Assembly: GCF_024362695.1 (NCBI RefSeq)
Contig: NC_065406.1
Span: forward strand, 10,788,001 to 10,852,000
Length of the DNA stretch: 64,000 bases
From: Pectinophora gossypiella
Lineage: Eukaryota > Arthropoda > Insecta > Lepidoptera > Gelechiidae
Direction: 5' to 3'
In this document: positions 32,876 through 45,588 of the stretch, one piece after another
How the letters are laid out: each line of letters opens with the position of its first letter
Position numbering within the stretch: the first letter of the stretch is position 1
Notes under the pieces: generated by a model
What the model was told of the DNA's origin: nothing
What the model saw: the letters and a program-made list of their open reading frames with translations, nothing else
Databases searched by the model: none
Position numbers and translations under genes: made by a program

Positions 32876-34174
32876 CTGCAACACGTAATACATTGTGTTA
32901 ACATACAAGATTATTACAAATTCTAATAATGTATAAATTTATCAGGACATACTGGCAAATATACAGCAGGTAGGACATCACCATAATTAGCAGGAATTTT
33001 TAGACGGGAAACCCCACAAATTGTCTAGAAAATTTGGATTTCCAGGGGGGGTAATACCCATTTCATGTTTTTTTTCAAATAAGGAATCCTAATATCCTTG
33101 ATGTTATCGTAATTAAAGTGATTCTAAAAAGGCCGTATGTTTCTCGGATGACGATGATCAAGGAAAACCCGAGAAACCGTCTAAGCATGCGGGGTCAACG
33201 CACGAATGATTGTGTCCAAAAGTTATGCGTCCTAAATACTTCGACACAAATAGACGATCTGACACACCTACAGACAGACATCGCCGGGAAACCGTGAAGT
33301 TCCAGCCATTGTTGAATATTTATCACGCCTGAATTAAACTTTGCTACTTATTACTTATACCTTATACAGCCAATCGTAATGGCTGGCTGAATGGAAATTA
33401 ATTGTTACTGAAGGGTACGAAAAACTCAGCTTTATTTTTTTCGAAATCTCTGAATTCAGAACGCTTTTGTGAGTTAAAATTAATTACTTTTTATTCAAAT
33501 ATATTGAAAAATTGCCCGTCTTTTCCAGTTTCTCGGAAATTTTAAACAAAAAGTTAAAATTAAGTACCTAATTCTGAGTACTTACAAAGCTAGAGTGTTT
33601 TATCCACTTAAAGTGAGCCTTGGATGCCTATCTTGTACATTAGTATAGGCCCTCCGCCCTTTGCGTATCAGTCAAGGTCAACACTTGTCCTAATCTTGGA
33701 TCCGTATGGAATACCCGTAAATATTCTAGAAACGTCTTCCAATATCAAAGTCTTATGAGATTACATACAATCCGATCGCCGCTTGTCGGTAAACGGTTCA
33801 ATTCGAAACAAATTTGTTTCTTAAACTTATTATGGAAGAAACAATTAAAATTAACAAAGATACATTAGGAAGGAAACAGCGAATAGAGTATTATTACATT
33901 GTAAGGATACTATTTCTGTTACGCTACTTCCTTTGTAAACAAACTCGGCGCAGTAATTTTAATATTTTAGCATAATAACCGGACAGCAAACGATAAAGTT
34001 CGCAGCACGACAATAACAACATTCATATTAGTGTTAGTTGACTTGATAATCGGGCGACATTTTGCGGGGTCGAGAATGTAATGGAACATATAAACTTTCT
34101 AAGATGCACTAATAGCTAAACACTTATAGTAATGAGTGTAACATGAACACTTAAGTGGGGTGTGAAGTGGTTAC
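32876..34174 (-). other. Intron 2-3
   Basis: AT-rich; nothing recognised. Confidence 0.5.
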
Positions 34175-34237
34175 CTTTTGAATGACTGGTCGATGCTCTC
34201 GGCGCTTCTGGACAGCTGCTGCGAGGCGCGCCTAGAC
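34175..34237 (-). CDS. Oxr1: OXR1 exon 2: Ser/Arg linker, possible cassette
   Basis: 63 nt, residues about 188-208; acceptor CATGCAG, donor GTAACC. Encodes SRRASQQLSRSAESIDQSFK, a basic, serine-rich segment with another R-R-x-S motif. Enters and leaves in the same phase (2), and exon 3 starts with the same GTCTA bases, so it can be skipped without shifting the frame. It is far from exon 1 (about 15 kb intron). Confidence 0.88.
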
Positions 34238-35807
34238 CTGCATGCAACAGAGACCACGGACTACAGGCGCGGCATGCAAAATAAAAACATCAACGACCAC
34301 ACTCCAATAATTCCATACGGAACCCGCAACGTTGATGCGACTCACAGAATTATTCGAATGAGGATTCAAACCGTTTCCGCACTGGTGAGTCGTTTACTTA
34401 ACAAATAAACATAAAAGTCTTCATAATATTTTTAATGAAAATGTAAATACTTCAACATGTTTTAAAATGTAATCCAAATGTTTATATTCATCCAGTGTGA
34501 AAACGTTCATAAAATGTGGCTGGCAAACCAAAATGTGTATATCTGCATGATAAAAATAAATAAACCGGCAAAAAATATGTTTCTTCCACATCGGGTCATG
34601 CGACGGGTGAACATCTATTCTGTATGTATGACATGCAATGCGTAATAATGAACTAAGTACGTATAAGAAGACTATCACAACCCTAAGCTGCCAATCGGGT
34701 ACAAAATCTAATTATAATTTTACTATCTGCTGCTGCTATCTGCTTGTATTCATTAAAGATAAGTACGTGACGTAAAGAAAATAGACACTGTTTTAACACG
34801 CAATTTTAACCAATTTGAATACACTTTCGATTTTACAAGTAAAAGTATACTTTCCCAGACTTGGCCACCACTAAGTAAACAATAAACAACTATATTTTAC
34901 AAACGTAAATCAATAAACTTTAATTGAAAAAATATTCTTTGTTCCTGGTTACTCATCATGATTTCTTTGTCTAACCAACTTTATAGGAAGTCATGGAATA
35001 AAGTTTATTTACTTGTAGATGTTGAATGACACAAACGAACAGGCGTTTGCCTTCAATCTTCCACAAGAATAAAGATGATAAACCTACACAGTTACATAGT
35101 AAACATTCTGAGATTCTCACCTACAGTACTGATACTCCTGTGAAGCTTCGAAACTAGTATTCACCTCATGTGTACATAAACAAAAAGACCAAAGTTTCGA
35201 CATTTCGACAAACTACCATTAATTTTATTGTTTACAATATGAATGTCATTGACATAATGAAATTTCTTAAGGTTTAATACGTATAACGAACTGGTTTATT
35301 AAGAGCAGTCGTCCTGAAAGCACCGCCAAGCTAATCTCCTGATGATATTAGCTAGATATTAGCATTGTTTACATCAGTAAACCAATTAACGTCAGAGATA
35401 ATTTGATTGATGCTGATGTTTACGGCTAAAAAGTACATAGAGACAATATAAACATTGTTTAGCAGTCAGTTGTCACAGCAGATGCTACTGAACTGTAAAG
35501 TTAATGTCATCAGGTCCTAAATAAGCAACCAGACGACACATAAGGAACATACACAATAACACTTGCATTGCATTCTATTTTATAACATTGCAGGCTAAAC
35601 GTGTTGCGTTATAAGGAACTGACTTAATTAAAGGGCTTAACGTAATCCTCGAACTGCGACGGTCCTTAATTGCGTAAATTATTAGCATTAATTTAGAGAA
35701 GACGTCTAAGTTCAAGCGTTTTGCGTTACATAAACACTATGCAGGGCGCGTTACCCGGAACCAGGGGTAACCAGTTGCTATTGACCTGCGACGTGACGGT
35801 CTTTCTT
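34238..35807 (-). other. Intron 1, proximal part
   Basis: AT-rich; no exon, repeat or RNA gene recognised between exon 2 and the GC-rich pocket at 35808. Confidence 0.5.
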
Positions 35808-35945
35808 CCTATTAGGAGGTAAGTGCGTGGGTGTGGGGGGTCTTGGTGGTCTGGGGGAGGGCGGGGGGTCGCCAAGCGAGGAGGGCGCGTCCTTGACACT
35901 GGGCGGCCGGATCGGGCGGCGGCGGCCGCGCGAGGCTTCGCCTAC
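35808..35945 (-). other. GC-rich, Pro-rich open pocket in intron 1
   Basis: Minus frame reads EASRGRRRPIRPPSVKDAPS, SLGDPPPSPRPPRPPTPTHL, PPNRKKDRHVA, ending at a possible donor CAG|GTCAAT in phase 1. It would fit exon 4 or 6 but not exon 2 or 3, and exon 1 does not fit its start, so membership in the gene is unproven. A second minus frame and a plus frame are also open, as expected of very GC-rich DNA. Could be an exon of an unseen isoform, a CpG-rich promoter, or neither. Confidence 0.25.
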
Positions 35946-38900
35946 TTATTTACCAACACAACCGCCTTGTAATCTCCGTCTGCTGGTTCACAGATTCTTT
36001 TATATTATGTATTCATTGAGACGCGTTTATTCGTTTTAGAATATGAGTAACCCAAATTTGAGTCGGAACTAGTATCGATTTGTGTACAAGCTACGTACAA
36101 AATCTCTTTGTCATTACATTACAGTGTTGGCTGCGCGAGTTAATCTATCTTGAGAGATTAAAACTGCGCATGGCTGTATCAAGATAGTGTTACGATCGCC
36201 TCCTTGTATTACAGGAATAAATACAAATGTATGAAGTGCGTAGATGGTTATACTTGCGTAGCATAACAACTGTGAGGTAACAGGATCCGTACTCGGCGAC
36301 ACTGAATAATGTCCCGGCAGTGGAGCCTCCACACCACACGTATATCGTATACATATTACCTACATACAGGCACTGTAACGTAACGATGGAAATTAATATC
36401 TCCGCTGCGCATTTTGCTACGCGCGGTTGGGCCTAAATGTTGGTAAATTAATATGAAAACGCACTTGTGGACATTTACTAAAATATGTTGTCCCTTTATG
36501 GAGCTTTACGGTGTTATAATAAAAATAAATTGTACAAACGTCGCATGTAAGCGTTTTTTAATGTCTAAACGTGGAATATACGTATAAAAAATGTTACCTA
36601 GTTTGGGATAATGCCGGAACAGAAATAATGCAAGACACTCCACATTAAAAGTTCACAGGGAACATTAACAGACATCTTATTTTGTCAACAAAATGTCTTT
36701 CAATAAGGTCGTTTAACGGACATTACCTTCTGGAAAACTTTGACACGTGTACGTATACTGTACGTAATACTTAGGGATTCATAAAAACTAAACTAACTTC
36801 CGGGAAACGGCAAGTGTTTTAGAACTTGGGTACAAGTGACGCGTTGTGACTCTGTACATTAAATCTGTAACTGTATTGTGGGGGAACAAAGCTAAACTAG
36901 TAAGTTATTGTTTGTACAGTTATGGCTACAAGTTGTCTTCTAACAACTTGTGGCTGGTTATTTTAATAGTGGCGACAGACTTAAGTTTATTTGTATTCCT
37001 GTAAAAGCCCGATTACATCGTATATCTTATCTTTTTTTTGAAGTGACTTATTGTAGATTTGCCGCAGATGACATTAACTACTTGGCCGGACAAATGGGGA
37101 GCGCTGAAGGCTCTCATCCGGTACAACGTTTAAGACAACAGGCCTGAGGATGCCCAGTTGGGCACAATCTAACGGGTGTAGGCAAAATGTATGGCAAATT
37201 CGGGACCCAAGCCCACCGGAAGTATTTCCTGCTTATTACACCGCCCGGTCCCGACAGATCGTGTTAGATAGATTGTGTAATAATAATAGGGCCTTAAAGT
37301 CGTAAGACCGAATGTTATTTTAAAATCCAAATTCTATTATAATTGCGTGTGGAAATCTCTGGGCTAGAAGGTTAAGGATAGTTTTCAAAACCTCGTCTCA
37401 AGCAAGGACGAACCAGTTCTGTCAATAATGGCATAATCAATCAACAAGCAACCTGTACGTTATCAGAGTAGTTTTAATGAGATAATTTATAGTATGCTAT
37501 TATGCAGATTGCTATACCTACTTACTTGTATGAACATGTAGTTACTACTTACAACTTGTTCCCTATGAACAGGAAACAATTTTAAATGAAACAAATAATA
37601 GAGATTGGCCAAAATAACTCGCATCAACATTATAAGCCCAAGTTGCTCAAGCTTGCGTGCAATTGGGTCGGAAAGAAACAAAACAAATATGTTATTAAGC
37701 CATAATTCATAATCATAGCCAATTACGGTCTTACGTAGCCTTCACGTCAGAATTCTTAGAAGGCAACGGCTGAACCTTTTGGCAACATTCTTGATATACA
37801 ACTCTTCAGTGTCGTTTAGCGCCGGAAGTACGGAAGTAGAAAAAAAAATGTATTAATATTAATGGAATCTGAATTTCTGCATTGTAAATACAGAAACTGT
37901 TGATTGAATTGTTCACCTAAGCTGGAAAATTACGCAGGAAATTGGCCATCAGCGATACAAGACTAGAGAGTAAACAGTACGTTGGAAAGTAACAGAATTA
38001 CGAGTTTGATCTGGGATTAATTTGGATCGATGACTGACATGTTTAAAATAGATAACAGTAACTATGGTGCCGCTGTATTATCTATTGTTTGATAATAATT
38101 TGGATGTGAGGAAGTACCGATGGTTCGTAGCCGGCGAGGTCATCGGCCCGTGCGTGATTGTGAAAGAGGTTCGTGCACGCGCGCACGTAGCAACATTTGA
38201 CTATTGCACCACCATCATAACTCCAACAACAGTCGATCACCCACCTCCTCCACTTTCCCGCCCCACTTACCGAGATAACAAAGACGTTCGTGATTCATTT
38301 CTTTATGTAAACGGTGTACTTGCGGTGACCTCATTATCCGATGGAGAACATAACTTGCCGAGAGGCAAAAAACCAGGATAAAAAAAAAATCTGACACAAC
38401 CTACCGTCTTGGTAATGAAAGAGAACAATAATGAAAGAGCAACAATACAGTTACGTATCAAAATTTCGCAAATCAAAAACCCGAAATTGAAAATCCGACT
38501 CAAAAGGTTAATTTGACAATTATTTACGTCTTTTGTTAGGTACCTACCTCACTTAGTAATACAGAGGACAACTTGAGTTCTCAACGCCTCAATTGATGAC
38601 GTGACGTTGCGTTGGAAGAATATTAAAATAAAATGTTTGCAATATTTTTTGCTTGGCTATTGTTATTCGAAGTCACAGATGTAGTGTGTGCTATTTTTTT
38701 AGACTGCGCGGCGTCTGCGCGGTGGGTGTGGCGAGTTGGCGAGGCAACTCTTGCGCTCAGTTGCACAACAAGCGCGCCATCCGTACACCATGTGTATCGC
38801 TTAACCAGTTCACGGAAACAAACATCCATTTCATTACATTACACATCGATTTCGTTAATTTCATTACCCAAAAAAATTAAAATGTCGATGTTTAAAGCAG

Positions 38901-41900
38901 GCAGCAATTGACCCAGTTACGGACAAGACAGATGGCGACTTATCTTTAAAAGTCAGATCAACAACTGTGACACAATTTGTCCAAAAAGTAGACCTGAATA
39001 AATAAGTATCACAAATTACATGAGAACGTACAATAATGAGTGTGGAGCATATTCATAATGTACACACTTGTAATTAACCATTCCGGACACAGATCGCAGC
39101 CTTACAGATTCATACACCGTTGCGAATACAATATTACGCATTTCATTATGAAACACCGCGTATTTACACTTTTTAAAATTACGATTAACATAATTAGCGC
39201 CGTTATTCTATGTGCAATTAGAATGCGCAATGTATTTTGCTTAATAATTACGTACGAGTAAATATGATCTCATTTAAGACGGTGCCGCTGGGTGTAGTGC
39301 TAATACGTTTTATAATGAGCAGATCGGACAAGTGTGGCATGAGTGATCACAGTAGAGTACACCGTGGTAGACGCCGGTTGACCCTAATGACTGCTGTGGC
39401 CTTCTAACGCTGTGTACATAAAAGGACTGGCAAAGAAACTCACTGTGATATCGTTAATCTAAACGCACCTTCAACAGCCACTCATTTGTTTGACACAGTC
39501 AATTATGTTATGAGTCACTACATAAATTATGACGTGAGATATGACGAGATGTTGCGTACTTAATAATTCAACTTTGCATAGTTTGCATATTAAATCGAAA
39601 CAACTTTTGCTGATTAACATTATTAGCGTATTACCTATAGCGTTTCTCTAAACTCAAATAAAAATCCAATATCTATTCATGTATAATAAAAGCACAACCG
39701 TTCAGAAAGTTAAAATCTGCAATTCGCGTCGAAGCAGCTAAAGGATAACCTTATCAAACTTATGACATCCAATAAAACAAAGTTTTTATGTATCAAACAT
39801 AACAAGAAAAGAAGTGTGTGAGGAGGAAAAATATCGCGGATAGAACTAGTCACTAGGGGTTTGCGCAACCCCGTCGGCTCGCGTGTTGCGGATAATCTAT
39901 GGACAACTAACTGCTAACTAATCACCCATCAGTTTCTTTACTGTCCATTTGCTGACGCGTATGAACGTCAAGTCGTATGTCAAAATGTCGCTGGTGACGG
40001 GATGGGTCGGGCACAGTCGACAGCTCCGTCGCCCCCCAGTGCCCTCCTCCCCAGTTCATTTAGAACATCATTTACAAAACATGCCAACTGATATGCATCT
40101 TGTTTCGCTCATTTTTAGCGTCTCGATGGACGTAAGTATCGTTTTATTGCGGTTGTAAAACGGCTACTGGAAAACAAAACTGTAAATACTGATATTATGC
40201 TCGTAAGCTGTCTTACTAAAAGGAAAGTTTGTGGCCAACCGTGTTAAAATGACACGAATGAAAATTCGCTGTGTTTATACTTCAGTGAATAGCACAACGG
40301 ATCTTAATATTACGTTCTATAGTGTCGGGACTGGAAATGTGTAATGCGCTGTCTTTCATTTAAACTGACATTGGGAAACGAATCGTTAATGCTAACGTAT
40401 GGTGGATATTTCAAGACCATAGGCAATCCGCCAGGATTCGTAGAAACCAAGGCGAAACGAAAGTATTGTATGCTTTTATGAATTCAACATAATGAATTCC
40501 GAAAACCACAACCTTTAAGATTGATTGGGATCGCGTGGTATTATTAAGCGTACACGTCCCAAATTACAATGGTGGTCTGATTATGGGGTACGATTGTGGC
40601 GCGTTTCGGATGGAATGTTAACGAACACCAAAAGGGATATTTCCTTGTACTTGTGTAATCACGTGTTTACATGTGTCTCGTTGCGAGGTGCGCACTCGCC
40701 TCGTCACTGACGGCTAATTGCGAGCTTCACAATTAGTCCAGTGCCGGCAAACGAGCGCAATTGGCGCAATGGGGAGGAAATGGCCATCCATCCATGAACA
40801 CCTACATACACACATCTAACATACAGCAACCATTGAACAATCAACCGTAACCTATATACTACATTTCTTTACAGTGATATATTTCAGACTGGAGTGCTTC
40901 TCCCACACGTAGATATTTTCTTTGTTGGAAAGAAGCACCTTTAGTAGGTAACATCTCTCTTTCGTATTACATCTATTTTGTATTCATGTATACGGAGAAA
41001 CTCCCGATTCAATAAATTAGATAGAAAGAAAGAAATTACATACTAGATATTTAATAATCAAACAGATATATAATTTTCATATGTAATGTGATACCTACGC
41101 TCCTACCCGGTGAAAGAACGGGATATAGCGCTAGGAAAATGATCGATAGAATGTGATTTGCAATTTGTTTATGAATTAATCTGCTAGCTTATGTTATCAG
41201 AAAAATTACGGCCAGATATATCGGGTGATTCATATAATTTTATCGGATTATCCATGTGTTTAAGTGCATAAAACAACTGAAAATCAAATAATTATTTGCA
41301 GAAATACTCGGAGAGGTTAATAAAAATATAAGGAATACATTTCTTAAGGTTATACAAATCTTAGAGGCAGTAAGTATATACGCATGCGGTAGTGGTTTTA
41401 CTAAGCAATAAAAATAAGAATTTATGCCTTCAAGTGCAGGTGCCGGTGGTACCACATGGTGGTCGCAAAGCGAATAAATTTGCAATAAAATAAACGCGAG
41501 TGCGCCACATACATCTCGTAACGAGCGCATGAATGCGGCCGTCCTTGCGCAAGTGTACATTGTCGCCACGCCACACGCTGCACGCTGATCCTGCGCGTGA
41601 GTCGCATCGCACGGTCCACGCCCGTTCATTGGATGTCGGAATCGGAAGGAAGTAATAACCCAGCAAACTAGGTAATTTATAAAATGTCACTTGTACCTAG
41701 TAGGAACTTGGCAAACGATCGTGAAGCCTGCGTTGGTAACGACAAACAAAACATGTAAAGACAATCATTACTAATGTTTAGTGTAAACAAAGGGTAATGT
41801 GCGTCGTGTCTTTATTATTTATCTAATTACCGTATCCTCTATGTTAGCAAACAGTCGTAAATATTTATCTTAAAACTAGTATATAATGCTCATAATGCTC

Positions 41901-43753
41901 GTGTAACTATGTAACCATATAAAGAAACGATTCGAATAGATTTGACACGTATATCCGATCGTACGATATCTGTAACTATTTCTAACTATTGGTATAGTTA
42001 GCTAAGTACATTTGCTTCATTTATATCTAACAGAATATTTCAACAATCGATCAGGCCAAAAGCCAGGGCCCGTGTAATTTACGAGAGTCATTTTCCACAA
42101 AGAGGATTACGGGATTAATCTATAAGTGGAGCTATTAGAGAGGTTCGCATTATGCGAAACTTGGGTAACAGTTTAATTTCGGGTGGCCGCACATAATGCA
42201 TTCTATAGGCTATCTACAAGAGCTACTCGTGTACGGATACTGTGGGTATTGATCGGGGCGCACGCAGCTCGATATCGCCGTTCCATCGCACAAATAAGGT
42301 CTAGATTAGATGGAGCCGGTGACATCGGCCCGGCGGCCGGCTGACCACCTACCGTACAATAATGGGTACGGGTATGGGCTCCAGGCACACCTACCAGCCG
42401 ACACAATGGAGGCATCCACGCAACTGATATTTACTCTTCATTTTTCATCTTGTTTCAATACTCCCACAGTTTCAACAGTAGTACTATGGCTTATTAAAAT
42501 TAATACGAAATGACAGATCGGTTCAGAAACCCCTGAACTCCCTGATATCATGACCATGCTGTAACAGACGTTAACTCCTACAGCGCTGTAACTGCGGGGG
42601 TTGAAAATGTAACTGCCACCACATGTCGATTCTCCCACAAACAAACGTTTATATTTCTCGCTTTGAACTCACTCACATGAAATGTTGTGTTTCAGTGCAA
42701 TAAAGCTTGCATTCAAATTGCTTTAAATTTTCATATAATAGTTCAGTATCGATCTAGAACATTAGGTAGTTTATTATGAATGTGAATGCGAACCAAATGT
42801 TTTGATAACACGAACCTAGCTGGCGTGAGAACGAACAGATTAATGCAAGCTATTCAATATACCTAGGTATAACACATGAAACTATTTCAATAGCACCATC
42901 TGAAAGGATACTAATTCTAATACAATGTCTAACGTAAACATTTATACAAGAGAACACACACGATACGATGTGTCCGTTTGTAGCAGTAAGTCATTGGTGA
43001 TTTTAAAATAATTTTGTTTGTCGTCACACCAGGGTGTGGAGCAGAGGACGTTGACAATAGTTGGAATCAAACATTACAAAAACATCACGACTTTACATCC
43101 CACAATTCATACCTAGTGCGTCACGACTGGCTGAGAGCTATGCTGAGTTTTTACGACAAGCGAAATATTTTCGTGGCGAACATAAAAGCACCGTGTACAC
43201 TAGTGCTAGTGCATAATGATTAAGATCGCAAGTGAGCGACACGACGCGATAAAGTGACGTTTGGGATGATTTAGTTTATATGGAGGAAGCCGAAAGCTGG
43301 GCCAGGGTCGTAAACGTATATCTGTCTGAGTGAGCACGCGCGCCCGCTCGGGGACATAATATGCCTTCTTTACGACGTGGAAAATAGAACGCCGCTCTTA
43401 CTGGACATTTCCTTTCGTTTAAACAATACGTCTGAAATCCGGTTAATAAATCGCTATTCATCAGAATAACCTTCACATGAAGACTTCGTCACGTAATTAT
43501 TTTTTGCGCGTAAATGTAATATTAAAATAATATACTTATCCAAAACAAAGGCTACTTCATTAAAAATAACAGATTATTTACACAAGTGTCAAAAAAAAAC
43601 AAATAGATACGACAATTTCTTATGTTAAAGGTTGAATAAATATAAACTATAATTACCTAATGTTTACGGAGAAATTGTATTGACCCGAGCAGCAAGCTAT
43701 AAAGATAAACTCGAACCAAAATACACATTATACAAAATTAAACAACAATTAAG
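35946..43753 (-). other. Large intron 1, mid part
   Basis: One repeat at 37018-37160 and scattered short ORFs without domain, splice support or composition change. GC-richer patches at 39960-40060, 41500-41630 and 42300-42400 have no coding signature I can name. Confidence 0.45.
37018..37160 (+). repeat. Interspersed repeat, plus-strand copy
   Basis: GTGACTTATTGTAGATTTGC, ACTACTTGGCCGGACAAATG and GGATGCCCAGTTGGGC; partner of 30222-30362. Confidence 0.85.
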
Positions 43754-43819
43754 ATAATATAAATTGACGATTTTATATAGAATGTTCACGTTCTATATAA
43801 AATCTTCAATTTATATTAT
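43754..43819. repeat. Hairpin, 29-bp arms with 8-nt loop
   Basis: Left arm starts ATAATATAAATTGACGATTT, loop TGTTCACG, right arm starts TTCTATATAAAATCTTCAAT. Only one mismatch (28/29 pairs). Confidence 0.92.
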
Positions 43820-45437
43820 TTCAATTCAAGAATCGTATTAATTTCATCAAAGACAAGGCGACCATGTATTCTGTTATTAACTGGATTGTAATGGCATATC
43901 CTTTTACGCAGAGAAAGTCAATTATAAGTAACATAAATGTTATTTTGAATACAACAATTGTAAACTACTATCCGTATCAATGTCAAAGGTACAAGAGAAT
44001 TGGCGTCACCGTTGTCTACAAATTCCGAAATTAATGTATTTTATTAATTCGAATTTAAGTCTTCCTCCCTAAACCATATTATCCATTAAGGCATTGATAT
44101 GCTTATCTGGAAGGGCAAAGATTAAACTCATTTAAATCAGCTTCGATTGCATTAGGTTAGATAATGCATGTAGGTAATTAAAGAACTTTATATCATGACA
44201 TTGAGAATACTTTCAATGACACGCGTTTTATTGCTGACCGCTGCATGCTGGCCTCTATGTTTGATAAACAGCAATGGAAGTGTATTAACATATGCCTATT
44301 GAATAGACTTTGTCGTGATGTTGTAATCGTTGGAAGCGCTATCTTTAATTGTTAGAAAACATGATGGATGGCAGAGAAATCAACAAGCTGCAGCGTGTTC
44401 GCGACAGACAGATGCGAGACGCAACAGTTTTTGTGTGTGCGAATAATGTTTGTAATAAGTTAATAACGCGCTATATGTTTAGTGCGGAGACGCCAAAACG
44501 CTGCTGGCCGGCTGCCAACCTTGGAATATTGTTTTTCAACACACAACGCATCCCAAATTCACACTTGTCAAAAATAACGCGCGTAACTTCTATTTTGGAA
44601 TGTGTATCAAAATAAACTACTAACCAAAGTTGTAATTGCACATGTGAACGCATGTCGTAAACATCAAAATTAATATAAATATTTGAATTAATGGAATTGG
44701 TTTTAGAGGTGCGCAAATAACATAAAGTAAATAAACTAAGAGAGTCCTGTTGGCAGCTTTCCGAGTGCTCCAACTCTTTTCTTTTACTCGTTAAAATGGT
44801 CCTAAAGACGCATATTTCCAATGTAAGTAATATAATATTATAAAGGCTAAAACTTTAAAACACACGGAACCTATGCGTACACCTTTGCCAGTTTCTTTTT
44901 AACACGAGTAATACATGAGTAAAGAAAAAATATTACACTTGTAATTATTAGTGAAAACAGTTTTAGCGTTTTGGCAATTATTCATTTTCTTTGAAATTTG
45001 AAATGGTATTTATGATATTAGACACAACAAGCTAGTTATATTCGCTTCAGCTAAGTACGTGGGTTGCGCAAGTCTACAGATGTGAATGCTTTTGCGCGTC
45101 AAACCTCTCATTATAGACTTTTTTCTACTCCTCTACTTTAATCTGGCATTTAAATAACCAAAAAGTCTAATATAAGTACATACATAATGAAACTCTTTGA
45201 AAAAGTGTACGCTCTATGGCCTATAAAAGCATTGTTTACAAAGTGTAACTGTACTATAATGTCGCCAAAAAAGCATTGTTGTTGTTTTTTTTTTTTTTGA
45301 CCTGGAAACTGGCACCTTTACTTTGTTTGGTGCCATAGATATACTATAAAAAAAAAGTATACATTTGCCGCCATTTTCCCGCGCGTTGGAAAATAAATTG
45401 GAAAATTTTTGTGTTTCGTTTAAAATTACGTCGTCGT
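43820..45437 (-). other. Intron 1 segment
   Basis: AT-rich, with a 12-T run near 45288. No exon or named repeat. Confidence 0.45.
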
Positions 45438-45588
45438 AGAAAAAGTATTGTATGCAACGTTGTATAACTAGGTCAAAAAATGCTCGTGGCGTCTCTTATT
45501 GCGATGTTCGCCAAGGCTCACATCGCAACTCACGCCACTCGCATTTTTTGACCCTTCTTATACAACTGTTGCATAAAATACTATTATG
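45438..45588. repeat. Palindromic MITE-like element, about 70-bp arms
   Basis: GTATTGTATGCAACGTTGTA and GGTCAAAAAATGCTCGTGGC on the left mirror GCCACTCGCATTTTTTGACC and TACAACTGTTGCATAAAATAC on the right; near the centre GCGATGTTCGCC faces GGCTCACATCGC. Confidence 0.88.

Noticed and set aside
38064..38381. 105-aa plus-strand ORF
   Set aside because: No domain, signal peptide, splice support or composition change; ordinary chance ORF.
41240..41690. Overlapping 65-129 aa minus-strand ORFs
   Set aside because: Three frames open at once, none resembling a protein; GC patch only.
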